From Myoxocephalus aenaeus (taxonomy: Eukaryota > Chordata > Actinopteri > Perciformes > Cottidae), in NCBI GenBank assembly GCA_038501785.1, contig JBAMJR010000151.1:7236501-7300500 (forward strand): DNA of 64,000 nucleotides, read 5' to 3'. Numbering within the stretch: position 1 is the stretch's first letter; every line of letters starts with the position of its first letter. The notes under the pieces are model-generated. The model was given only the letters and a program-made list of their open reading frames with translations. It made no database searches and was not told where the DNA came from. Positions 60,740-64,000 of this stretch are shown here, piece by piece. A program made the translations under genes and the position numbers.

Positions 60740-63440
60740 TAATCACAACACACAGACATACACAAAAATGAGATAATGATCACTGTATCTTTCTGTCTGA
60801 AACCTCAGCCTGTCTCTCTCTGATCCCTCTCTCATAGGTAGTGATGGCTTACAGCTAAAACCAGAGGCCAATCCTCTTCATCTCTCCTCCTGTGACACAG
60901 CGACAAAGAGAGAATCAGAGAAGGAGGGAGAGAAAGGTGTCAAAGGGAAAAATATCCAATCATGCAAGAGAAAGAGGAAACCAGGAGACCAAGCATGCCA
61001 GAGTAAAAGTGAGAGACAGAGCGGGGAGAGGAGCTACAAAGAGTGAGCAAGATGGTGAAAAGAGCGGAAAACATGCACTCAGCTGCACATATAGTCCGAT
61101 TAGCTTAGTTTAATGAAGTTTTATCTTCCCCTGCTTCAAGTTATAATATGCTTTATTCTATTTTTTCCACATGTATTCCTTTCATTTGCAATGTTTTTGG
61201 GAGTTGTTTCATGTGCCCAAGCAACATCATCGCAGCATTGAAGCCTTAGAAAAAACTCCTGAATAAAATAAAAGGCAATTTCACTTTCTAAGTTTGTGAT
61301 CAATGTGTGAAACCGATTCCATTGGCCAAATAAAAACCTATAAGAGCATACAATAAAAATCGCTATCTTTAATTTAATCTTAAACTGCTTGGAATGGAGG
61401 TTCATGAAATATAGATCCTGTTTTTTCTCTCTCAACTTCCACACAAATCTTTGGGACCAAATCTTCCAAGAAGTCAGTTAAACTTTAAACAGCTGTCCGT
61501 CAATTTTATTCCTTGTACATCTTCTTGACATTGTGGCTCCTACCCTGGAGCGATGGGTTTCTGATGTCTACTGACATATCAAAGTTACAAAGACAAAGAA
61601 ATCTTGTTTTTAGGAACAACCTTACTTCCCCTACATCGCCTCGAGACTTCATGATGCTCTTGAACGAAAGATATTGAATACACTTGAAACATATTTAATA
61701 GCGTGGTTACTGTCTTAACAAGTAAATAAAAAAGTGATCTCACTGAAAAATATATATGTATATTTGTTTAGCTGTCAGTCAGATGTGTTACATAAATGCA
61801 ATTTTCCAATTTCAACTCTTAATGCTGTTGATTTATTCTATGTATGATGATAGAGAGGAAAAACAGCTGTTTACACTATCCATTAGTAATTTAAGAGTGA
61901 AATGTTGGCAATTCTAAATGCAAGGATATGTTCAGTTACAGATACTAAACAAATATAAACACTTGTATGTGTCTGGTTAAGAAGAATAACAAAATGCAAC
62001 CTCGAAACATGAATTACTGTGTTACTTGTAGAAGTGTATATGACATTTTGTAATAGGGATGTTAAACTTTGTGCAGTGCAGATTAACTTAAATGTTGTTG
62101 CTTTGTTTGAGGTGACCTTCAGTTGTTGTTTAGTGTTAAAAAAGGAGGGAGGATGACGGGGGAGAGATAGAGGGAGGGACAGGGACCCTGTCCTTGCTCC
62201 TATCGCCACGGGATCGGTGGCCTGGCCTGACCACTTCCACAGCCAGCACCTCAACCTTATCCATCACCACTAGATAGTTATCACACCAGGGAGGGAGGGG
62301 TGTGGGGTGTAGGGGTGAGTGCAAAATAAAGAAAGGGGTCTTCCTACACTAATCACACACGCTCAAAACAGAGAAACAAAGGAAAGCAGAGACCGAGAAA
62401 GACAGACGTCTATAAATATAGATGTCAAATGTATTCTTCTCCATGTCAGCACCAAGAGACCTTCCTGACATCATTAATGAACTCATCCTAACTACAGCCA
62501 GCTAGAGACATGTCTGAGTGTGTGTGTGTGTAGTGCAGCTAATAAAACGAGACGGATCCACACCTCATTTCTGCTCACTTATGTTTTACATTACTAGAAA
62601 CTAATAATAGGGAAAGCACTTTGCCATAAAGAGCTACAGAGCGTAAATAACACAAATGGTGAAATGGCTCCTCATTAAATAATCAACATCACAACTGCAC
62701 AGCTGGACGATGGTAAATTGTAGATTCATTCTCAAGAAAGAAAATTACAATATACCCATGTTGCTGTCTTATAAATGTGTAAGAAGGCGTGATGTTTAGC
62801 CATATTAACTTGATAACCTTATGGCATATCAAGACTATGTTCTTGAGAGTTTCTTTTTCAAGTTGTTGATGCAGCATTAATATGGTAACACGAAGATCCC
62901 TAAAGATATAAAATGGCATTTAAATAAATCCTTGTGTGCCTGCCACAGCACAGAGCATACTGGTTGGACAAGCCACATTTAATTGATGAGGAACACAAAT
63001 GAGAGCTGGCCATGGGACACACTTTGGAAATACACCCACACACTGTGGTACACAAACCTTTGATAGTAACATGCAGCCACACAGTCACACATATAGTTCT
63101 CACTGAATTACAGACACTAAACGGCTCTGTGCAGTAGCCCCCAAGAGAGCTGTCTGCCATGTTTTAATGATGTCATTCTTCTTTAAAAGGAGTTTTAAAG
63201 GATCTCTGCTTTCATCAAGAGCCATCTAAATTGAGACAAGAAGGGGATGTTGGGGGTCTTTAATAATTAGTATGACACTTTGTAAAATTATTACTCTCTT
63301 CCACCTCTTGTGCATGCTCTATTGCTTTTTTCCTCATTCTTCCCCCTTACAGTCTCTTTTATATTCTCATTATATTGTTCAGCTCTGTTGCTCTGCCTCC
63401 ACCTGTTCATGTATGTCACGGTTCGAGCGTGTACCATCTC
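60740..63440 (-). other. Presumed intron between the two best exons
   Basis: The stretch between the minus-strand exons 63443-63685 and 60585-60733. It holds a purine-rich patch at 60895-61050, AT-rich DNA and a GC-rich open segment near 62170-62290 that lacks a usable donor. Confidence 0.5.
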
Positions 63441-63442
63441 AC

Positions 63443-63685
63443 CTGCTGTCTCTTGATGGCAATGGGGGGCAGAATAGGCCTGGAGGAGCAGTAGGTTGCA
63501 GTGGTTTCAATCCATGGGGATGGAAGAGTCCCAGGGAAACGTGGGGCTGTTGGGGCAGGCGTGCCCAAGGGACAAGCCCTGCCCCCGCGGGACAGCCTGG
63601 TGGGGGCCTGGTACTTGACCTGCCTCAGCAGTAGTTCCATCTCATGGGGGGCTGGCCTAAATGGAGAGTTGAAGACCCCAGGGCA
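63443..63685 (-). CDS. Internal coding exon, Pro-rich segment, gene not recognised (partial)
   Basis: This is the best coding exon in the window. On the minus strand a TC-rich tract ending CTCTCCTCAG precedes 243 bp (81 codons) without a stop, followed by CAG|GTGAGATGG. The exon is phase 0 at both ends. It is clearly more GC-rich than its surroundings. The product starts CPGVFNSPFRPAPHEMELLL, continues through a basic stretch (RQVKYQAPTRLSRGGRACP) and a Pro/Thr/Ala-rich part (GTPAPTAPRFPGTLPSP), and ends IAIKRQQ. No signal peptide, membrane segment or catalytic motif is visible. It looks like a linker region of a larger cytosolic or nuclear protein. The polypyrimidine tract is supplied by the (GA)n microsatellite at 63688-63746. 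The next exon downstream on the same strand appears to be 60585-60733, which begins in the matching phase. I do not recognise the family. Confidence 0.72.
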
Positions 63686-63687
63686 CT

Positions 63688-63746
63688 GAGGAGAGAGAGA
63701 GAGAGAGAGAGAGAGAGTGAGAGTGAGAGTGAGAGAGAGAGAGAGA
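63688..63746. repeat. (GA)n microsatellite acting as splice-acceptor pyrimidine tract
   Basis: GA units with a few GT variants abut the acceptor of exon 63443-63685. On the minus strand it reads as a TC-rich tract ending CTCAG. Confidence 0.95.
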
Positions 63747-63904
63747 CTATCAATGTGAGCAATGTGATGTGATCAGATGCATACATTTTGTCACTGACTA
63801 GTCACTGAGATGCATTTCTCAATGGCTATAGGGATATTACTCTCACTAACTGCTCATATTGTATTTGTAAACTATAATGTAGCGTAACTGAAAACATCAA
63901 GGAA

Positions 63905-63985
63905 AAGATAAACACATGCAAGGGGAATGATGCAACAGGGGTCCCCACCCTGATTCAAACCAAGGACATTGCACTTGTATCATTA
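63905..63985 (-). repeat. tRNA-derived SINE fragment (B-box and body)
   Basis: The minus strand reads CCTTGGTTTGAATCAGGGTG then GGGACCCCTGTTGCATCATT and CCCCTTGCATG. The GGTTTGAATC word is B-box-like, and the following GGGACC...TTGCATCATTCCCC is the usual body of a common fish tRNA-derived SINE. The A-box half is not identifiable before the window edge. Confidence 0.42.
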
Positions 63986-64000
63986 TTAGTTGTATTATAC

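Noticed and set aside
62150..62300. Minus-strand frame with protein-like MDKVEVLAVEVVRPGHRSRG
   Set aside because: It has a fair acceptor (TATCTAG) but no consensus donor, and its phase does not fit between the two good exons. Left as unassigned.

Overview
The window looks like nuclear DNA of a ray-finned fish, most likely a percomorph-type teleost. It is about 60% A+T and carries roughly 55 long microsatellites, mostly (CA)n/(GT)n. It also carries several diverged transposon remnants: Tc1/mariner, PIF/Harbinger, a probable hAT, L2-clade LINE tails, tRNA-derived SINE pieces and other dispersed repeats of a kind familiar from teleost genomes. There are no intact single-exon genes, bacterial-style operons, rRNA genes or CRISPR arrays. 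The sequence reads as large introns and/or intergenic DNA around a few short exons.

Coding content. The best evidence is two minus-strand exons near the right edge, 63443-63685 (243 bp, 81 codons, phase 0-0) and 60585-60733 (149 bp, phase 0 in). They are phase-compatible, in the expected order for minus-strand transcription, and have usable splice sites. They encode a Pro-rich segment followed by a short, probably coiled-coil segment; I do not recognise the protein. Weaker exon candidates are 459-545 (minus, phase 1-1), 32986-33188 (minus) and 38838-38918 (plus, phase 0-0, between a (GT)n and a (CA)n tract). The sequence does not show that these belong to one gene.

Layout. 1-13,000: one candidate exon, then AT-rich DNA with microsatellites and two dispersed repeats (about 5.6-7.0 kb). 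13,000-26,000: microsatellite-dense non-coding DNA with a plausible regulatory block near 21.2-21.9 kb. 26,600-28,850: an L2-like LINE tail carrying a G22 run, a hairpin-rich block (27.54-27.67 kb) and about 0.9 kb of polypurine tract. 29,000-33,200: a diverged segmental duplication (31.7-32.05 kb) and a candidate exon. 33,300-40,500: several dispersed repeats and the densest run of GT/CA tracts. 41,000-48,400: mostly unique DNA with possible conserved non-coding blocks at 42.5 kb and 47.0-47.8 kb. 48,990-52,200: a transposon graveyard (hAT-like, LINE tail, Harbinger). 52,200-58,500: unique DNA with a perfect 16-bp-stem palindrome at 56.36 kb. 58,533-59,440: an internally deleted Tc1 element. 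60,500-63,700: the two best exons. The window ends in a SINE-like fragment.

I found no convincing undescribed biological system. The items most worth following are the unidentified minus-strand gene, whose acceptor polypyrimidine tract is itself a microsatellite, the small exon bracketed by inverted GT/CA tracts, the hairpin-rich block near 27.6 kb and the open, conserved-looking block near 47.1 kb.
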